Shown: positions 20,801-29,377, numbered from the stretch's first letter. The stretch: 64,000 nt of DNA from Flavobacterium cheniae (GCF_004363695.1 NZ_SNZC01000005.1:62001-126000), one strand, 5' to 3'. Numbers and translations: made by a program. Notes: generated from the letters alone by a model not told the origin.

Positions 20801-21638
20801 TATCTTTATCAAGAATTGTATCACGATCTAAGATAATTTCGTTACGCTCAATAGAAACTACTTCACCAGTATCCTCATCAACGAAGTCTTCATGCCATGT
20901 ATTTAATACACGTGCAGCAAGTCTTCTTCCCGCATATTTCTTGATACCGGTTTTAGAAACTTTAATTTCTTCTGCTAAGTCGAAAATCTCCAAGATATCT
21001 TTATCTCTTTCAAATCCGATAGCTCTAAATAAAGTAGTTACAGGTAATTTTTTCTTTCTATCGATATACGCATACATTACGTTATTGATATCGGTAGCGA
21101 ATTCAATCCAAGAACCTTTAAAAGGAATGATTCTGGCAGAATATAATTTAGTTCCATTTGCATGGAAAGACTGTCCAAAGAATACACCTGGAGATCTATG
21201 TAATTGCGATACAACTACACGCTCAGCACCATTAATTACGAATGTACCACTAGGAGTCATATATGGTATTGTTCCTAAATACACATCTTGAACGATTGTT
21301 TCAAAATCTTCGTGTTCAGGGTCAGTACAATATAATTTTAATCTAGCTTTAAGAGGCACACTATAAGTTAAGCCTCTATCAATACACTCTTCGATGGTAT
21401 ATCTAGGTGGATCAATAAAATAATCTAGGAATTCTAATACGAACTGATTTCTCGTGTCCGTAATTGGGAAATTTTCCATGAAGGTATTATACAGCCCTTC
21501 GTTGCCTCTTTCGTCAGATTTAGTTTCTAATTGAAAAAAATCTTTAAACGATTTCACTTGAATATCTAGAAAATCCGGATATTGTGGAATGTTTTTTGTT
21601 GAAGCAAAATTTAATCTTTCAGTCTGATTAGCAATCAT
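17826..21638 (-). CDS. rpoB: DNA-directed RNA polymerase subunit beta
   Basis: 1270 residues from the ATG at 21638. The frame is open 81 bases further upstream, but that extension is not homologous, and [13 protein letters not shown] is the usual flavobacterial start. The rifampicin-binding region ([33 protein letters not shown]) is wild-type in the classical resistance positions. [12 protein letters not shown] and the C-terminal [12 protein letters not shown] and [12 protein letters not shown] motifs are intact. It lies between rplL and rpoC in the conserved order. Confidence 0.98.
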   Translation of the reverse strand: MIANQTERLNFASTKNIPQYPDFLDIQVKSFKDFFQLETKSDERGNEGLYNTFMENFPITDTRNQFVLEFLDYFIDPPRYTIEECIDRGLTYSVPLKARLKLYCTDPEHEDFETIVQDVYLGTIPYMTPSGTFVINGAERVVVSQLHRSPGVFFGQSFHANGTKLYSARIIPFKGSWIEFATDINNVMYAYIDRKKKLPVTTLFRAIGFERDKDILEIFDLAEEIKVSKTGIKKYAGRRLAARVLNTWHEDFVDEDTGEVVSIERNEIILDRDTILDKDNIEEIIEADVKTILLHKEDNNAADYTIIHNTLQKDPTNSEKEAVEHIYRQLRNAEPPDEETARGIIDKLFFSDQRYNLGEVGRYRMNKKLNLDIPMEKQVLTKEDIITIVKYLIELINSKAEIDDIDHLSNRRVRTVGEQLSAQFGVGLARMARTIRERMNVRDNEVFTPIDLINAKTLSSVINSFFGTNQLSQFMDQTNPLAEITHKRRLSALGPGGLSRERAGFEVRDVHYTHYGRLCPIETPEGPNIGLISSLGVYAKVNGMGFIETPYRKVTNGVVDLESTPVYLSAEEEEGKMIAQANIEMDANGKITATNVIAREEGDFPVVAPTAVHYTDVAPNQIASISASLIPFLEHDDANRALMGSNMMRQAVPLLRPEAPIVGTGLERQVASDSRVLINAEGNGTVEYVDADMITIKYDRTEEERMVSFDTDEKTYQLIKYRKTNQSTCINLKPIVRKGDRVSKGQVLCEGYATQNGELAIGRNLKVAFMPWKGYNFEDAIVISEKVVRDDIFTSLHIDDYTLEVRDTKLGNEELTNDIPNVSEEATKDLDENGMIRIGAEVKPGDILIGKITPKGESDPTPEEKLLRAIFGDKAGDVKDASLKASPSLHGVVLDKKLFAKAVKDKRKRSKDKEDVDKLEVEFEVKYTDLKDKLIEKLFVIIDGKTSQGVMNDLGEEVLPKGKKFTKKMLQGVEDFAHLTKGQWTTDEHTNAMVNDLIHNYKIKLNDLQGWLRREKFTITVGDELPSGILKLAKVYIAKKRKLKVGDKMAGRHGNKGIVAKIVRHEDMPFLEDGTPVDIVLNPLGVPSRMNIGQIYETVLGWAGQKLNKKFATPIFDGATLDQINEFTDEAGIPRFGHTYLYDGGTGERFHQRATVGVIYMLKLGHMVDDKMHARSIGPYSLITQQPLGGKAQFGGQRFGEMEVWALEAYGASSTLREILTVKSDDVIGRAKTYEAIVKGETMPEPGLPESFNVLMHELKGLGLDIRLEE

Positions 21639-21820
21639 CAATGGATAAAATTTTGATTTAAAAAAAGTAATTTTTGTGTAAATACACTGTTTTAATAATA
21701 CTTCCTTTTTAATAAACAATACATCTTTAAAATAAACCAGGAAAGATAGTTTAATTTTTTTCTTCGTTATTGTCTACTTTTTAACGCATAAAAAATACAA
21801 TAATTTAATATACGCAAAAT

Positions 21821-21857
21821 GGTTTAGGTCTTTGAGAACACTCTCAAGACCTAAACC
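21821..21857 (-). other. Long hairpin between rplL and rpoB (attenuator or RNase III-type site)
   Basis: The 17-base arm 21821-21837 pairs with the 16-base arm 21842-21857 (TCTCAAGACCTAAACC) with one bulged base and a 4-base loop. It lies 22 bases after the rplL stop and about 180 bases before rpoB. Downstream on the minus strand there is no strong T-run, so it resembles a processing or partial-termination element rather than a full terminator. Confidence 0.6.
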
Positions 21858-21878
21858 TAGCTTTATTATGAGTAAAAA

Positions 21879-22250
21879 TTATTTTAACTCAACTACAGCT
21901 CCTGCTTCTTCTAAAGCTTTCTTAAGACCTTCAGCCTCATCTTTAGAAACACCTTCTTTTACATTTGTTGGTGCAGCATCAACTAAATCTTTTGCTTCTT
22001 TAAGACCTAAACCAGTTAATTCTTTAACCGCTTTAACAACTCCTAATTTAGAAGCTCCAGCCTCTTTTAATACTACTGTAAATTCTGTTTGCTCAGCAGC
22101 AGCTCCAGCATCTCCACCACCAGCAGCAACTACAACAGCTGCAGCAGCAGGCTCGATACCATACTCATCTTTTAATATTGTTGCTAATTCGTTAACTTCT
22201 TTAACTGTTAAGTTAACTAATTGTTCTGCGAATTGTTTCAAATCTGCCAT
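21879..22250 (-). CDS. rplL: 50S ribosomal protein L7/L12 (bL12)
   Basis: 123 residues. An N-terminal dimerisation helix ([25 protein letters not shown]), an Ala-rich hinge ([12 protein letters not shown]) and the C-terminal domain ([35 protein letters not shown]) are all complete. It forms the flexible stalk that recruits translation factors such as EF-Tu and EF-G. It is 55 bases after rplJ, the gene for its stalk partner L10. Confidence 0.98.
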   Translation of the reverse strand: MADLKQFAEQLVNLTVKEVNELATILKDEYGIEPAAAAVVVAAGGGDAGAAAEQTEFTVVLKEAGASKLGVVKAVKELTGLGLKEAKDLVDAAPTNVKEGVSKDEAEGLKKALEEAGAVVELK

Positions 22251-22305
22251 TTTTTCTATCGTTTAAAATGTTTTGTAAAAAATATAATTTATTTGTGCGT
22301 ACTTA

Positions 22306-22803
22306 TTATTCTGCTCCTTCTTCCTTGTTAGGTTGATTTTTAAGAGCTGCAATAACTCTTTGAGCAGGAGATTGTAATAATCCAATGATTTCTCCAATAA
22401 CTTCTTCTTTAGATTTAATAGCTACTAAGCTGTCTAACAAGTTGTCACCGATGTAAATTTCTTGGTTAATGTAAGCTCCTTTAAAAAGTGGTTTTTCACC
22501 TTTCTTACGGAATTCTTTAATGATTTTTGCTGGACCATTAGCTGTATCAGCAATAAACATAGAAGTATTTCCTTTAAGAACTGTAGATAAATCACCAAAG
22601 TCACTATCAGAAGCTTCCATTGCTTTTTCAAGTAATGTATTCTTCACAACTTCTAATTTAATACCTGCTTTGAAACAAGCTCTTCTTAAATTTGAAGTAG
22701 TATCTGCATCAAGTCCTGAAATGTCTGCTAAATAGATAACATTAACATCCGCTAACTGTGCAGTTAAATCTTTAATCGCGATTGATTTTTCTTCTCTAGT
22801 CAT
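22306..22803 (-). CDS. rplJ: 50S ribosomal protein L10 (uL10)
   Basis: 165 residues, the stalk base that binds 23S rRNA and anchors L12 dimers. It starts with MTREEKSIAIKDLTAQL and contains ISGLDADTTSNLRRACFKAGIKLEVVKNTLLEKA, the rRNA-binding segment. The C-terminal helix (ALKNQPNKEEGAE) is where L12 docks. Only 22 bases separate it from rplA, so no long autoregulatory leader of the E. coli type is present between L1 and L10. Confidence 0.98.
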   Translation of the reverse strand: MTREEKSIAIKDLTAQLADVNVIYLADISGLDADTTSNLRRACFKAGIKLEVVKNTLLEKAMEASDSDFGDLSTVLKGNTSMFIADTANGPAKIIKEFRKKGEKPLFKGAYINQEIYIGDNLLDSLVAIKSKEEVIGEIIGLLQSPAQRVIAALKNQPNKEEGAE

Positions 22804-22825
22804 ACTAAAAATTTTTAACTACCAA

Positions 22826-23515
22826 TTATACTGCTTTAGGATCTAAAGCAATAGCAGGACTCATTGTACAAGATAAGTGAATAGACTTAATATATGTACC
22901 TTTAGCTGCAGTTGGTTTTAATTTGATTAATGTTTGAACGATTTCGTGTGCGTTGTCATAGATTTTATCAGCATCAAAAGATACTCTACCTATTCCTGCA
23001 TGAACGATACCAGTTTTATCAACTTTGAAATCGATTTTACCAGCTTTTACTTCTGCAACAGCTTTAGCAACATCCATAGTTACAGTTCCTGTTTTAGGGT
23101 TAGGCATTAAACCTCTTGGTCCTAAAACACGTCCTAATGGACCTAATTTACCCATAACAGCTGGCATAGTGATGATTACATCAATATCAGTCCAACCATC
23201 TTTGATTTTTTGAAGGTAGTCATCTAAACCTACGTGGTCTGCACCAGCAGCTTTAGCTTCCGCTTCTTTATCTGGAGTAACAAGAGCTAAAACTCTTACA
23301 TCTTTACCAGTTCCGTGAGGTAATGTTACAACCCCTCTTACCATTTGATTCGCTTTTCTAGGATCTACCCCTAATTTCACTGCGATATCAACAGACTCAT
23401 CAAATTTTGCAGAAGCAACTTGTTTAATTAATGCAGAAGCATCTTTTAAACTATAAAGTTTGTTCTTTTCAATTTTTGCTGCAGCCTCTTTTTGCTTTTT
23501 TGTCAATTTTGCCAT
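22826..23515 (-). CDS. rplA: 50S ribosomal protein L1 (uL1)
   Basis: 229 residues, the usual length. It begins [15 protein letters not shown] and contains the L1 signatures [24 protein letters not shown] and [26 protein letters not shown]1 forms the mobile stalk at the ribosomal E site and in many bacteria represses its own operon by binding the L11 leader. The gene is 20 bases after rplK. Confidence 0.98.
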   Translation of the reverse strand: MAKLTKKQKEAAAKIEKNKLYSLKDASALIKQVASAKFDESVDIAVKLGVDPRKANQMVRGVVTLPHGTGKDVRVLALVTPDKEAEAKAAGADHVGLDDYLQKIKDGWTDIDVIITMPAVMGKLGPLGRVLGPRGLMPNPKTGTVTMDVAKAVAEVKAGKIDFKVDKTGIVHAGIGRVSFDADKIYDNAHEIVQTLIKLKPTAAKGTYIKSIHLSCTMSPAIALDPKAV

Positions 23516-23535
23516 TGTCTAATTCTTTTTAGAGA

Positions 23536-23973
23536 TTAAAAAGGAGCATTCCCTGTTACTGTTATACCCATAGATCTAGCTGTTCCAGCAATCATACTCA
23601 TCGCTTTTTCGATTTCGAAAGCGTTTAAGTCTGCCATTTTGTCTTCAGCAATAGTTCTAATTTGATCCCAAGTAACGTTAGCTACTTTTTTACGGTTAGG
23701 TTGCCCTGAACCAGACTTTAATTTTGCTGCTTCTAATAACTGAATTGCAGCAGGTGGCGTTTTAACAACAAAGTCAAAAGACTTGTCTTTATACACAGTA
23801 ATTTGTACTGGTAAAACTTTGCCAGGTTTATCTTGTGTTCTAGCATTGAACTGCTTACAGAACTCCATGATGTTAACCCCAGCAGCCCCCAAAGCAGGTC
23901 CAACCGGTGGCGATGGATTCGCTGCACCTCCCTTAACTTGTAGTTTAACTACTTTACTAACTTCTTTTGCCAT
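23536..23973 (-). CDS. rplK: 50S ribosomal protein L11 (uL11)
   Basis: 145 residues. N-terminal domain: [32 protein letters not shown], with the flexible Pro-rich linker. The C-terminal rRNA-binding domain ends [16 protein letters not shown]. It forms the GTPase-associated centre with 23S rRNA and is the target of thiopeptide antibiotics in other bacteria. It is 66 bases after nusG, with a hairpin in that gap. Confidence 0.98.
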   Translation of the reverse strand: MAKEVSKVVKLQVKGGAANPSPPVGPALGAAGVNIMEFCKQFNARTQDKPGKVLPVQITVYKDKSFDFVVKTPPAAIQLLEAAKLKSGSGQPNRKKVANVTWDQIRTIAEDKMADLNAFEIEKAMSMIAGTARSMGITVTGNAPF

Positions 23974-23989
23974 TTTTAAAAAAATTTAG

Positions 23990-24019
23990 CACATCTATCA
24001 ATTGGAAGCGATTGATGTG
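23990..24019 (-). promoter_or_regulatory. Hairpin in the rplK leader, possible L1 site
   Basis: CACATC and GATGTG, extended by ATCAAT/ATTGAT with one bulge, enclose a short loop 17 bases upstream of the rplK start. In E. coli the L1 repressor site lies in this leader. I cannot confirm an L1 target motif here, so this is a positional inference. Confidence 0.3.
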
Positions 24020-24039
24020 ATTTATATATGTAACGAAAA

Positions 24040-24591
24040 TTATACTTTTTCAACTTGCATAAAACTCAATTCTAATGGTGTTTTTCTTCCGAAAATCTTA
24101 ACCATAACTTCAAGTTTACGCTTTTCTTCATTCACTTTTTCAATTGTTCCATTGAAACCATTGAAAGGACCATCTACCACCTTAACCGTTTCTCCAATAG
24201 TATAAGGTATTGAGACATTATCCACTGTGACAGATAATTCATCTACTTTACCTAACATTCTGTTTACTTCAGATTGTCTTAATGGCACAGCATCACCACC
24301 TTTAGTTTCACCTAAAAAACCGATAACTCCTGGAATCGATTTGATGATATGAGGAATTTCACCAGTTAAGTTAGCTTCGATCATAATATAACCAGGAAAG
24401 TATACTTTATCCTTAGCTATTTTTTTCCCATCTTTAACTTGAACTACTTTTTCAGTAGGAACAAGAACCTGAGAAATATAATCAGCCATACCTAATCTAG
24501 CTGTTTCTGTTTCAATGTAAGCTTTAACTTTGTTTTCCTGACCACTTACAGCTCTTACTACATACCACTTATTAACATTATTATCAGCCAT
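24040..24591 (-). CDS. nusG: Transcription termination/antitermination factor NusG
   Basis: 183 residues. The NGN domain (WYVVRAVSGQENKVKAYIE, then VLVPTEKVV and VYFPGYIMIEANL) is followed by a KOW domain (VKVVDGPFNGFNGTIEKVNEEKRKLEVMVKIFGRKTPLELSF). NusG travels with RNA polymerase and couples it to Rho and the ribosome. It starts 10 bases after secE, in the usual secE-nusG pair. Confidence 0.97.
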   Translation of the reverse strand: MADNNVNKWYVVRAVSGQENKVKAYIETETARLGMADYISQVLVPTEKVVQVKDGKKIAKDKVYFPGYIMIEANLTGEIPHIIKSIPGVIGFLGETKGGDAVPLRQSEVNRMLGKVDELSVTVDNVSIPYTIGETVKVVDGPFNGFNGTIEKVNEEKRKLEVMVKIFGRKTPLELSFMQVEKV

Positions 24592-24601
24592 ACTGTAAGT
24601 A

Positions 24602-24796
24602 CTATTTTAAAATGTTAAAAAAACCTTCAAGTGCTTTTACAAATAATTCATCAACACCCCAAGTTAATAGAGCGAAAACAATTGAAAATACAGCTACAAT
24701 AATTGTTAAACGTTGTACATCTGCCCAAACTGGCCAAGTAACATTCGTTTTCAATTCATGAAATGCTTCAGATATGTAATTAACTACTTTTGTCAT
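24602..24796 (-). CDS. secE: Preprotein translocase subunit SecE
   Basis: 64 residues from the ATG at 24796. The open frame continues upstream only into the tRNA-Trp gene, so that part is not coding. It is a single-span form: an amphipathic cytoplasmic segment (AFHELKTNVTWPVWADVQRLT), then one membrane helix (IIVAVFSIVFALLTWGVDELF). SecE clamps SecY in the Sec translocon. It is probably transcribed together with the tRNA-Trp gene just upstream. Confidence 0.95.
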   Translation of the reverse strand: MTKVVNYISEAFHELKTNVTWPVWADVQRLTIIVAVFSIVFALLTWGVDELFVKALEGFFNILK

Positions 24797-24811
24797 TTTA
24801 ATCTTTATTTG

Positions 24812-24883
24812 CACGGGCGGAGGGATTCGAACCCCCATCAATGGTTTTGGAGACCACTATACTAGCCCTTGTACTACGCCCGT
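24812..24883 (-). tRNA. tRNA-Trp (CCA anticodon)
   Basis: Acceptor ACGGGCG/CGCCCGT with discriminator G. The anticodon loop CTCCAAA gives CCA, and the T-loop GGTTCGAATCC is standard. The 3' CCA end is not encoded. It lies between tuf and secE, the common position in bacteria. Confidence 0.95.
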
Positions 24884-24891
24884 TTGTTAAA

Positions 24892-24917
24892 AAAACCAGC
24901 AGCGAACTGCTGGTTTT
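24892..24917 (-). terminator. tuf terminator
   Basis: AAAACCAGCAG (24892-24902) and CTGCTGGTTTT (24907-24917) around the loop CGAA, read on the minus strand after the tuf stop and followed by a T-run. It separates tuf from tRNA-Trp-secE. Confidence 0.85.
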
Positions 24918-24936
24918 AATTATTATCGACTTATAA

Positions 24937-26124
24937 TTAGTCTAAAATTTCAGTAACCTGACCAGCACCTACTGTTCTACCACCCTCACGGATAGCAAAA
25001 CGTAAACCTACTGATAAAGCGATAGGGCTTAACAAAGTAACATCAATTGTTAAGTTATCACCAGGCATAACCATCTCTACACCAGCTGGTAAAGAAATAG
25101 TACCCGTTACGTCAGTTGTACGTACGTAGAACTGTGGACGGTAGTTATTGTGGAATGGAGTGTGACGTCCACCTTCTTCTTTTTTCAAAATATACACCTC
25201 AGCTTTGAAGTGAGCGTGTGGTTTAACAGATCCTGGCTTAACAATTACCATTCCTCTTTTGATATCTTCTTTAGCGATACCTCTTAATAATAAACCTACG
25301 TTATCTCCAGCTTCACCTCTATCAAGGATTTTACGGAACATCTCAACTCCTGTAATAGTAGAAGTTAATTTATCAGCTCCCATACCAATGATTTCAACAG
25401 CATCACCTGTATTAGCAACTCCTGTTTCGATACGACCTGTAGCTACAGTTCCACGACCAGTAATTGTAAATACGTCTTCAACTGGCATTAAGAAAGGTTT
25501 TTCAACGTCACGAACTGGTAATTCAATCCAGTTGTCAACAGCTTCCATTAATTCCATGATAGTAGCAACCCATTTTGGATCACCATTCAATCCACCTAAA
25601 GCAGAACCTTGGATAACTGGACCATTATCACCATCATATTGATAGAAAGATAATAAATCTCTAATTTCCATTTCTACTAATTCTAATAATTCAGCATCAT
25701 CAACCATATCCACTTTGTTCATGAATACAACCATTCTAGGCACACCTACTTGACGACCTAAAAGGATGTGCTCTCTTGTTTGTGGCATAGGACCATCTGT
25801 AGCAGCAACTACTAAGATAGCACCGTCCATTTGAGCAGCACCTGTAACCATGTTCTTTACGTAATCCGCGTGACCTGGACAGTCAACGTGAGCGTAGTGA
25901 CGGTTAGCTGTAGAATATTCTACGTGAGATGTATTAATTGTAATACCTCTTTCTTTTTCTTCTGGAGCATTATCAATTTGATCAAATGATTTTGCTTCTG
26001 ATAAACCAGCATCAGCTAATACTTTAGTAATTGCAGCTGTTAACGTAGTTTTACCGTGGTCAACGTGTCCGATAGTTCCAATATTTAAATGGGGCTTCGA
26101 ACGATCAAAGGTTTCTTTTGCCAT
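24937..26124 (-). CDS. tuf: Elongation factor Tu
   Basis: 395 residues. G1 is GHVDHGKT, G2 includes [13 protein letters not shown]3 is DCPGHADY and G4 is NKVDMVDD. Domains 2 and 3 follow with standard motifs ([37 protein letters not shown]). It delivers aminoacyl-tRNA to the ribosome. It lies downstream of three tRNA genes and is probably cotranscribed with them, as in the thrU-tyrU-glyT-thrT-tufB operon of E. coli. Confidence 0.98.
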   Translation of the reverse strand: MAKETFDRSKPHLNIGTIGHVDHGKTTLTAAITKVLADAGLSEAKSFDQIDNAPEEKERGITINTSHVEYSTANRHYAHVDCPGHADYVKNMVTGAAQMDGAILVVAATDGPMPQTREHILLGRQVGVPRMVVFMNKVDMVDDAELLELVEMEIRDLLSFYQYDGDNGPVIQGSALGGLNGDPKWVATIMELMEAVDNWIELPVRDVEKPFLMPVEDVFTITGRGTVATGRIETGVANTGDAVEIIGMGADKLTSTITGVEMFRKILDRGEAGDNVGLLLRGIAKEDIKRGMVIVKPGSVKPHAHFKAEVYILKKEEGGRHTPFHNNYRPQFYVRTTDVTGTISLPAGVEMVMPGDNLTIDVTLLSPIALSVGLRFAIREGGRTVGAGQVTEILD

Positions 26125-26181
26125 GATTTAATAATTTAATCTTAGTTATATATTAGTGTTCAAAAAATAAACTTTTTTAAG

Positions 26182-26253
26182 AGCCAATGACGGGAATTGA
26201 ACCCGTGACCTCTTCCTTACCAAGGAAGCACTCTACCCCTGAGCTACACCGGC
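26182..26253 (-). tRNA. tRNA-Thr (GGT anticodon)
   Basis: Acceptor GCCGGTG/CATTGGC (two G-T pairs), anticodon stem CTTCC/GGAAG with loop TTGGTAA, and T-loop GGTTCAATTCC. No CCA is encoded. It is the last tRNA before tuf. Confidence 0.94.
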
Positions 26254-26323
26254 TTTTGTGTATTCAGAAGTTAGCCATCAGAATTCAGAAAACCAAATCC
26301 TTCTCTCTAAATTCAAAATCTCG

Positions 26324-26405
26324 TGGGGAGAGCAGGATTCGAACCTGCGAAGACGTAGTCAGCGGATTTACAGTCCGCCCTCGTTGGCCGCTTGAGTATC
26401 TCCCC
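26324..26405 (-). tRNA. tRNA-Tyr (GTA anticodon)
   Basis: A long-variable-arm tRNA of 82 bases: acceptor GGGGAGA/TCTCCCC, discriminator A, anticodon loop CTGTAAA giving GTA. No CCA is encoded. Confidence 0.95.
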
Positions 26406-26437
26406 AAACCTTTTACATTCAGTTACTTAAAACTTTG

Positions 26438-26511
26438 AGCCGATAGAGGGACTCGAACCCACGACCTGCTGATTACAAATCAGCTGCTCTAGCCAGCTGA
26501 GCTACATCGGC
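26438..26511 (-). tRNA. tRNA-Thr (TGT anticodon)
   Basis: Acceptor GCCGATG/TATCGGC, anticodon stem CTGAT/ATCAG with loop TTGT, and T-loop GGTTCGAGTCC. It is the first gene of the tRNA-tuf unit. No CCA is encoded. Confidence 0.95.
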
Positions 26512-26522
26512 GTATTGAATAT

Positions 26523-26548
26523 AAAAAGTCCGCTATTTCTAACGGACT
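26523..26548 (-). terminator. Hairpin with T-run after the xerC-hpf unit
   Basis: AGTCCG (26527-26532) and CGGACT (26543-26548) with a 10-base loop, followed on the minus strand by TTTTTAT. It overlaps the predicted start of the tRNA-tuf transcript, so terminator and promoter regions are interlocked. Confidence 0.6.
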
Positions 26549-26549
26549 G

Positions 26550-26578
26550 CAAATGTATATAATTTATTTTTGAATCAA
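26550..26578 (-). promoter_or_regulatory. Promoter of the tRNA-Thr/Tyr/Thr-tuf operon
   Basis: On the minus strand, TTG (26578-26576), an 18-base spacer, and TACATTTG (26557-26550). This fits the flavobacterial TTG/TAnnTTTG consensus and lies about 40 bases before the first tRNA. Confidence 0.75.
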
Positions 26579-26603
26579 AACATTTTTTATGTTTTTTTTC
26601 TTT

Positions 26604-26906
26604 TTATGAATGGGCTCTTAATTTTTCTTTTCTTTTTAAGATCACTCGCTCTAAAGAATCAACCGACAAATCTACTCCCTCTTCAAAACTTTTTGCCGTT
26701 TTTTTAACTACAAAATCGTCTCCAGGAACGTTAATTTTTATCTCTACTGTTTTATTTTCTTTATCACTCGTGTTTTCAAGTCTCAAAAAAACTTCAGCCG
26801 AAACTATTTTATCATAATATTTTTCCAATTTATCCATTCGCTCTTGAATGAAATCTACCAATTTTCTGTCTACATTAAAATTTACTGCTTGCACATTAAC
26901 TTTCAT
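26604..26906 (-). CDS. hpf: Ribosome hibernation-promoting factor, short form
   Basis: 100 residues. The single HPF/RaiA domain runs MKVNVQAVNFNVDRKLVDFIQERMDKLEKYYDKI to LKRKEKLRAHS. The long-form C-terminal dimerisation domain is absent. Short HPF binds the 30S decoding region and inactivates 70S ribosomes in slow growth. It is 33 bases after the recombinase gene and precedes the tRNA-tuf unit. Confidence 0.92.
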   Translation of the reverse strand: MKVNVQAVNFNVDRKLVDFIQERMDKLEKYYDKIVSAEVFLRLENTSDKENKTVEIKINVPGDDFVVKKTAKSFEEGVDLSVDSLERVILKRKEKLRAHS

Positions 26907-26939
26907 AATTCTGTTAATTAAAATGGTTATACAATCGAG

Positions 26940-27830
26940 TTATTTCTTATTTCTAGGATGCGCTTCTTGATACACTTTTTTTAATTCAGCCAAACTGCTG
27001 TGCGTATATATCTGAGTAGATGACAAACTAGCATGACCTAATAACTCTTTTACGGAATTTAAATCGGCTCCATTATTCAACAAATGTGTTGCAAAGGAAT
27101 GCCTAAGAACGTGGGGACTCTTCTTTTCTTTTTTCGAGACTGTACTAAAGTAATCATTTATTAAACGATAAACAAACGATTCACTTACTTTATTTCCGGT
27201 TTTAGATAAAATTAACATCTCTTTCTCTTTAATTACCTCTAAATGATTTCGTTGCTCCTTGTATATTTTATACAAATTTACTGTACAATCTAACATTGGA
27301 ATAATTCGCTCTTTATTTCGTTTACCTATAACTTTTATTGTTTTTTGAATTTCGTTTACACTATTCATTTTTAAGTTAATCAACTCTGCTCTACGAATCC
27401 CAGTTGTATAAAAAAGCTCTATTACAAATTGATTTCGGATACCTTCAAAGTCATTTGCATATTCATTTTCAGAAAAAACATCTTGTAACTCTTTTTCGGA
27501 AAAAGGAATTTGAACTTTCTTCGCTGTTTTTAGGGATTTATGTTTCAATAATGGATTAATCGAAATTTGCTTCACCTTCAACAAAAATTTGTAATACGAT
27601 TTTAAAGCTGATATTTTACGATTGACCGAAGTAGTTGAAATGTTCTGTTCTACCAAAGTTACAATCCAATTTCTAACATGTGGGTAAATAACTTCCTCAA
27701 GATTTACAGATTGACCTAGAAGATATTCTTGAAAAGATTTGATATCATCTAAATAAGCACGAACCGTTAAAGGAGAATAGTTTTTCTCTTTAACCAAATA
27801 ATCCTGATATGCTTGTAGATTTGTAGACAT
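26940..27830 (-). CDS. xerC: Tyrosine recombinase, XerC/XerD family
   Basis: 296 residues. A SAM-like N-terminal DNA-binding domain (residues 5-85) precedes the catalytic domain. The catalytic residues are visible: Arg146 (TTGIRRAEL), Lys170, His240 and Arg243 (HVLRHSF), His266 (LGHASL) and Tyr275. It is the chromosomal dimer-resolving type rather than a phage integrase: no att-like repeats flank it and it sits in a conserved housekeeping block. Whether it is the XerC or XerD partner cannot be told from this sequence alone. Its ATG directly follows the T-run of the rpsU terminator. Confidence 0.92.
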   Translation of the reverse strand: MSTNLQAYQDYLVKEKNYSPLTVRAYLDDIKSFQEYLLGQSVNLEEVIYPHVRNWIVTLVEQNISTTSVNRKISALKSYYKFLLKVKQISINPLLKHKSLKTAKKVQIPFSEKELQDVFSENEYANDFEGIRNQFVIELFYTTGIRRAELINLKMNSVNEIQKTIKVIGKRNKERIIPMLDCTVNLYKIYKEQRNHLEVIKEKEMLILSKTGNKVSESFVYRLINDYFSTVSKKEKKSPHVLRHSFATHLLNNGADLNSVKELLGHASLSSTQIYTHSSLAELKKVYQEAHPRNKK

Positions 27831-27875
27831 AAAAAAACCGCTAACAACAAAGTTACACTTTATTAGTTAGCGGTT
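27831..27875 (-). terminator. rpsU terminator, its T-tract abutting the xerC start codon
   Basis: AACCGCTAAC (27837-27846) and GTTAGCGGTT (27866-27875) with a 19-base loop. Read on the minus strand, the stem is followed by TTTTTTT and then immediately the ATG of the recombinase. TAACTTTG, a possible -7 element, lies in the loop (27855-27848). Confidence 0.75.
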
Positions 27876-27896
27876 AGTATAGTTTATTCAAAAAAA

Positions 27897-28091
27897 TTAA
27901 CTCTCTAATGAGTCTCTTAATCCTTGAATGTAAGATGCTTTTTGGATCTTAGCTCTGTTTACAACAGATGGTTTAATGAAAGCTTGACGTGCGCGTAACT
28001 GACGAACAGTTCCTGTTTTATCAAATTTTCTTTTATAGCGCTTTAATGCTCTATCGATATTTTCTCCGTCTTTAATTGGTATAATTAACAT
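27897..28091 (-). CDS. rpsU: 30S ribosomal protein S21 (bS21)
   Basis: 64 residues: MLIIPIKDGENIDRALKRYKRKFDKTGTVRQLRARQAF, the standard bS21 sequence with its basic C-terminus. In Bacteroidota, bS21 together with bS6 and bS18 helps hold the 16S rRNA tail so that the anti-Shine-Dalgarno is not free. The gene itself has a perfect Shine-Dalgarno (28107-28100), in contrast to the other genes here, which fits known autoregulation of bS21. It is monocistronic: its own -7 element lies upstream and a terminator lies downstream. Confidence 0.97.
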   Translation of the reverse strand: MLIIPIKDGENIDRALKRYKRKFDKTGTVRQLRARQAFIKPSVVNRAKIQKASYIQGLRDSLES

Positions 28092-28099
28092 AATATAGA

Positions 28100-28107
28100 C
28101 ACCTCCT
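28100..28107 (-). promoter_or_regulatory. Full Shine-Dalgarno of rpsU
   Basis: AGGAGGTG on the minus strand, 8 bases before the rpsU ATG. This is an 8-base match to the 16S anti-Shine-Dalgarno. None of the other start regions I examined in this window has one of this quality. Confidence 0.9.
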
Positions 28108-28120
28108 CTCGTTAAGGGTG

Positions 28121-28128
28121 CAAATGTA
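28121..28128 (-). promoter_or_regulatory. -7 element of rpsU
   Basis: TACATTTG on the minus strand. Transcription would start about 20 bases before the ATG, so the Shine-Dalgarno sits near the 5' end of a very short leader. Confidence 0.6.
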
Positions 28129-28163
28129 GAAAATAATTCCGAATTAAAAATTATAAATTAAAA

Positions 28164-29333
28164 TTATTTAACTGCAGGTTTATAATTCTGATTATCAATT
28201 ATCATTTTTGATAAAATCTCCTTTAAAATTTCAGAAGTTCCTCCACCAATTGGCCCTAAACGACTATCTCTTAATAAACGCGCCAAAGGATATTCTTCCA
28301 TATAACCATAACCACCCAACATTTGCAAACAATCATAGATTGCTAAATCTGCTACTTTAGTTGATTTTAATTTTGCCATGGTAGCTTCTTTAACTACATA
28401 TTCTCCTTTATCTAAACGAGCTACAGCAGCATAATTAAACAATTTACAATGTTCTACTTCTGTTGCATGTTCTACCATGGTATGTCTCAAGGCTTGAAAC
28501 TTGTTGATTGTACTTCCAAAAGCTTCTCTTTGCGACATATATTCTATAGTATACTCAAGTGCATATTCCGCTCTAGCATGTGCATTTATTGCCATAATTA
28601 AACGTTCAAAAGCAAAATGTTGCATGATGTATGGAAAACCTTTGCCTTCTTCACCCATTAAATTTTCTAATGGAATTTCAACATTATCAAATGCAATTTC
28701 AGCAGTATCTGAAGCTCTCCAACCTAATTTATCTAATTTTGTAGCCGATATACCTTTTGTAGCCGTATCAACTAAAAATATACTAATTCCTTTATTTCCA
28801 AGTTCTGGATTTGTTTTTGCAGCCACCACATAGTAATCTGCATATACACCGTTCGTAATAAAAGTTTTAGAACCATTGATAACAAATTTATCTCCTTTTC
28901 TTACAGCAGTTGTTCTCATTCCTGCAACATCACTTCCTCCAAAAGGTTCCGTAACACACAAAGCGCCTATTTTTTCTCCAGCAATACTTGGTGCTAAATA
29001 CTCTTGTTTGATTCTTTCATCACCTTCTGCATTTAAGTGCGTCATTGCTAAATAAGCATGTGCCCACATAGCTGCAGCAAAACCAGAAGATTTAACTTTT
29101 TGAAGCTCTTCTAGAAACACAACTGTATAAAACAAATCTAAATTCATTCCACCATACGCTTCCGGGTAGTTTAATCCGAAAAAGCCCATATCTCCAAACT
29201 TTTTCCAAATGAAGCGTTCAATTGTTCCTGTTTTTTCCCATTTTTCAATGTGGGGAACCACTTCTTTATGTAAAAAATCTCTAAAACTTTGTCTGAATAA
29301 TTCGTGTTCTTCTGTAAAATATAATGAATTCAT
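28164..29333 (-). CDS. Acyl-CoA dehydrogenase
   Basis: 389 residues, full length. Domains in order: N-terminal helical (1-120), beta (121-215; LCVTEPFGGSDVAGMRTTA and GSKTFITNG bind FAD and substrate), and C-terminal helical (ALEYTIEYMSQREAFGSTINKFQALRH; QMLGGYGYMEEYPLARLLRDSRLGPIGGGTSEI). The first oxidation step of acyl-CoA breakdown, passing electrons to ETF. Chain-length or branched-chain preference cannot be read from the sequence. It stands alone, with no beta-oxidation or leucine-degradation genes beside it. Confidence 0.93.
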   Translation of the reverse strand: MNSLYFTEEHELFRQSFRDFLHKEVVPHIEKWEKTGTIERFIWKKFGDMGFFGLNYPEAYGGMNLDLFYTVVFLEELQKVKSSGFAAAMWAHAYLAMTHLNAEGDERIKQEYLAPSIAGEKIGALCVTEPFGGSDVAGMRTTAVRKGDKFVINGSKTFITNGVYADYYVVAAKTNPELGNKGISIFLVDTATKGISATKLDKLGWRASDTAEIAFDNVEIPLENLMGEEGKGFPYIMQHFAFERLIMAINAHARAEYALEYTIEYMSQREAFGSTINKFQALRHTMVEHATEVEHCKLFNYAAVARLDKGEYVVKEATMAKLKSTKVADLAIYDCLQMLGGYGYMEEYPLARLLRDSRLGPIGGGTSEILKEILSKMIIDNQNYKPAVK

Positions 29334-29377
29334 ATTAAGGTATTATTGTTTTTTGGTGTGTTTTTTAGGGTATTTTT

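Noticed and set aside
20740-21291. 183-codon plus-strand frame inside rpoB
   Set aside because: It lies wholly antisense to a conserved essential gene and has Ser/Ile-rich shadow composition.
21832-22266. 144-codon plus-strand frame over rplL
   Set aside because: Antisense shadow of the Ala-rich L7/L12 coding sequence.
24797-24841. Upstream extension of secE
   Set aside because: It reads into the tRNA-Trp gene; the SecE sequence starts at 24796.
26940-27830. Phage or genomic-island integrase
   Set aside because: Although a tyrosine recombinase lies near tRNA genes, the surrounding genes are conserved housekeeping and there are no att-like direct repeats or cargo genes.
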